Part shown: positions 61,601-64,000 of the stretch, in pieces
How positions within the stretch are numbered: the first letter of the stretch is position 1
Layout: every line of letters starts with the position of its first letter
Assembly (NCBI RefSeq): GCF_033568475.1
Contig: NC_133121.1
Span: 129,922,375-129,986,374 of the forward strand
Reading direction: 5' to 3'
Length of the DNA stretch: 64,000 bases
Source of the DNA: Henckelia pumila
Taxonomy: Eukaryota; Streptophyta; Magnoliopsida; Lamiales; Gesneriaceae
Notes under the pieces: model-generated
Database searches by the model: none
What the model was told of the DNA's origin: nothing
What the model saw: only the letters and a program-made list of their open reading frames with translations
Translations under genes and position numbers: made by a program

Positions 61601-64000
61601 TTCAGTGTAGATGGAAAATACCATTAGAAATGAAGCTTAATTGGAGTCCAATTTCTTGAGATATGGAGGGGAAAAAAATTTATGTGTGTTTGCTTGGTTC
61701 AGCCAGAAGGCATCTATGTCAGAACTGAAAACTTTATTGGACAAAGAACGTGATCAGAGAAGAGGAGAGCGGGATAAAGCTGCTGCAGATTTAAAATTGT
61801 CAATCCATAGAATTCAAGCTGAGACTGCGGAGGAAATAAGAAGAGTTTCAGATGGTGCTCTAATGCGGGAGAAAGAGCAACAGGAAAGGATAAACAAGCT
61901 TCAGGTAGAGAGAGTTATTTTAATTTAGCTTTAGTTTCTTTTTGGCAAGGCAGTTAATCATGATTTTTTTTCAGGATGCAGAGAAGGAAAGGTGTTCGTT
62001 GGTAGAAACTTTGAGGTCCAAATTGGTAAGTTACATTTTTCTTCCTGATTCCAGAGCTGTCTTGGCATATAATGTTGCCGTGCTCTGTTAATTGCAGGAA
62101 GATACACGGCAAAGGCTGGTAGACTCTGATAATAAAGTTCGCCAGTTGGAGGGTCAAATTCACGAGGAGCTGCTTGCCTCTGCCCGGAGCAAAAAAGTAT
62201 AGTGGTTTAATTATATCTACCGGGGCATGCTGCTACCATTATTAAATTCCTATATGTTCCGTATTCTTGCTTATGCATTTGGCTTTGAGTTCACAGAGGG
62301 TTGAAGAAATTGAGCATGACAGAAAAAGGCTAATCAAAGAACTTGAGCGCGAAAAGGTAGGTTTTGGAGTACATTTTGTTTACTGTTTATTAACATTATA
62401 AATATAAAGTAAATGCCTGCAATGAAGTTGAGCCAATCATTAATCGCATATTAGGTCGAACCAAAGTTTTATGTGTCGAACTGAGATCCTTTCGTGCTTA
62501 TAGCAGGCAGCTCGGGAAGAAGCTTGGGCAAAGGTGTCTGCACTTGAACTTGAGATCGGTGCTGCTTTACGGGATCTTGATTTTGAAAGACGCAGGCTAA
62601 AAGGGGCTAGGGAAAGGATTATGCTCCGGTGAGATAGCTACAACATAAGATGTCATAAGGAATGTTTTAATTTTAAAAAAGTTCAGAAAATTTTTGTGTA
62701 AATGCTATGAATTTCTTGCATATCTGGATGACAAAATTAATTGTTCTTCTGCAGATTTGGGCAATTGGCTTTTTTTCATTTGCGTAGATAATTATTAAAT
62801 AAATATGGCATGGTTTTTTTGCTTACTGATATTGACAGTTATTGCCGAGTGATCTGCACATCTTTTTCCATTGAGCACATTGCTGGTTGGTCATATCAGA
62901 TAACTTTTTGCAGTGAAACTCAGCTTCGCGCTTTCTATTCTACCACAGAGGAGATATCGGTGTTGTTTGTAAAGCAGCAGGAACAACTCAAGTCAATGCA
63001 AAGAACACTTGAAGACGAAGAAAATTACGAGACCACATCTGTTGATGCTGACCTCAATCCAGAATATATCCATGCAAATCGATCTTTGGCCCGAAACAAG
63101 GAGACCTACGAACATAATATTATAGCTAAGGTAGGATCGGGTGAATGCCATGGCCATGGCAGAGATCAACTTGAGTCATCAAGTGATGAAGCAAGCATGA
63201 CAGAAAAGCATGACTGCAATGTCAAAAGCCGTGGTGGTGTTCAGGATACAGAGGAGGTGGAAATCACCAGTGATGAACATAACGTTGGGGGTGGTTTTGG
63301 TTCTGATATCAATGGCAACTGCAAAACGCCCATATTTGCAGGAGATGCTATTGGAACTGAACAATTCCCTGAAACCGAGGCTGTTGGTACATCACCAACT
63401 GTGGAAGGAGATGTTGCTGAAACTGAACATGTTGTGGAAACTGAAAGCCAATCTCTTCGTAGAAGGATGAAATTTGATTTGAATAAATTTAGCACCTCGG
63501 ATGATGATGGAATGCTGATAGATGATGAAAAAAATACAGAAGCTCTGGATCAGGCCCAAAGCAAAAGTCTTGATGCTTCTCCTCTCTTTCAATCAAATAG
63601 TCCTTTGGCTGTTCAGAACCCAATGGAAGACACTGAAGATGGAGGAAGTATCAAAACAGGTGACCTTTTGGCCTCAGAAGTGCTTGGGAGCTGGGCATGC
63701 AGCACCGCTCCTTCTGCCCATGGAGAGAATGATTCTCCAAGGAGCAGAAATGATGAAGAAGGTACTCCGTTGCCTGTGCAGGACTCCAACAGTCTTGTAG
63801 CTGAGAGTCAACACATACCATCCTCAAAATCTGATGCTAATGCTTCTGACGCTCAAAATTTGATGATGTTGTGCGAGATGATTTCTATTATTTCTCCAGA
63901 TTCAAAAGAACAGTTTAGCAGCGCTATTATAAGAGATAATCAAGTTGGATGTGATGGAATAGCAAGTTCTTCCGAAACTGAAGATTGTGGTGATAAAGAC
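58617..64000 (+). CDS. FHA-domain coiled-coil protein (partial, runs off right edge)
   Basis: Exons: 58617-58850, 59620-59804, 59880-59983, 60198-60275, 60489-60592, 60708-60794, 61371-61573, 61703-61904, 61975-62025, 62098-62196, 62297-62356, 62507-62628, 62914-64000+. The 2,616 nt present (872 codons) are open and in phase. The FHA domain spans about residues 60-195, with the expected GR (IGRLVDD), S..H (VSANHC) and NG (STNGTYLNW) motifs that bind phosphothreonine peptides. Residues about 205-545 form a long charged coiled coil. From about 560 the protein is acidic, Ser/Thr-rich and disordered-looking, with an RRRMKFDLNKF motif near 700. It may be the homologue of an Arabidopsis SMAD/FHA-domain gene near the spastin-like locus. 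Its function is not established to my knowledge; DNA-damage or nuclear signalling is only a family-level guess. The stop lies beyond the window. Confidence 0.9.

Noticed and set aside
63130-63140. Possible intron donor (AAG|GTAGGA) within the last FHA exon
   Set aside because: The frame stays open with acidic, Ser-rich composition for nearly 900 more bases, so reading through is the simpler model.

Overview
This window is nuclear DNA of a flowering plant, most likely a eudicot. The evidence is many short exons with U-rich GT-AG introns, AT-rich intergenic DNA, Ty3 chromovirus and Copia LTR retroelements, LINE, Helitron and MITE insertions, and four genes whose best matches are plant genes. 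The species cannot be named from sequence alone. All four host genes lie on the + strand.

Layout. Positions 1-5096 are AT-rich intergenic DNA with two long palindromic DNA transposons, each flanked by a perfect 10-bp target duplication (1143-2423 and 3241-4707). Positions 5097-20320 are a retrotransposon nest. A Copia-type LTR remnant was invaded twice. One insertion is a 4.1-kb non-autonomous Ty3 element (5306-9400). The other is a 10.25-kb Tekay/Del-like chromovirus on the minus strand (9840-20092) that has recognisable gag, protease, RT, RNase H, integrase and chromodomain, now broken by five nonsense codons and one frameshift.

Positions 21300-47335 hold a 31-coding-exon gene for a BEACH-WD40 protein of the BCHC2 type. 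The spliced model is 8,928 nt (2,975 aa) and is open throughout, although introns carry an antisense LINE with a MITE inside it, a second LINE tail, a short Helitron and a possible MITE. Positions 49513-54317 encode a spastin/katanin-type MIT-AAA ATPase (489 aa). Positions 55375-57409 encode a 160-aa single-domain cyclophilin (CYP18-1/PPIL3 type). Positions 58617-64000 encode an FHA-domain coiled-coil protein that runs off the right edge.

The host genes are not an operon and probably have separate roles: membrane trafficking or mRNA-body biology (BEACH), microtubule severing or membrane remodelling (spastin-like), spliceosome-associated prolyl isomerisation (cyclophilin), and phosphothreonine reading (FHA). 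As I recall, the BEACH, AAA and FHA genes match a cluster on Arabidopsis chromosome 2, which would make this a conserved syntenic block.

The most interesting signal is in the chromovirus. Gag and Pol are in different frames, separated by a 215-nt U-rich stretch with GT...AG ends (16185 to 15971, minus strand). Its removal would put the two in one frame, while retention ends Gag a few codons later. This suggests splicing could set the Gag to Gag-Pol ratio in this element.
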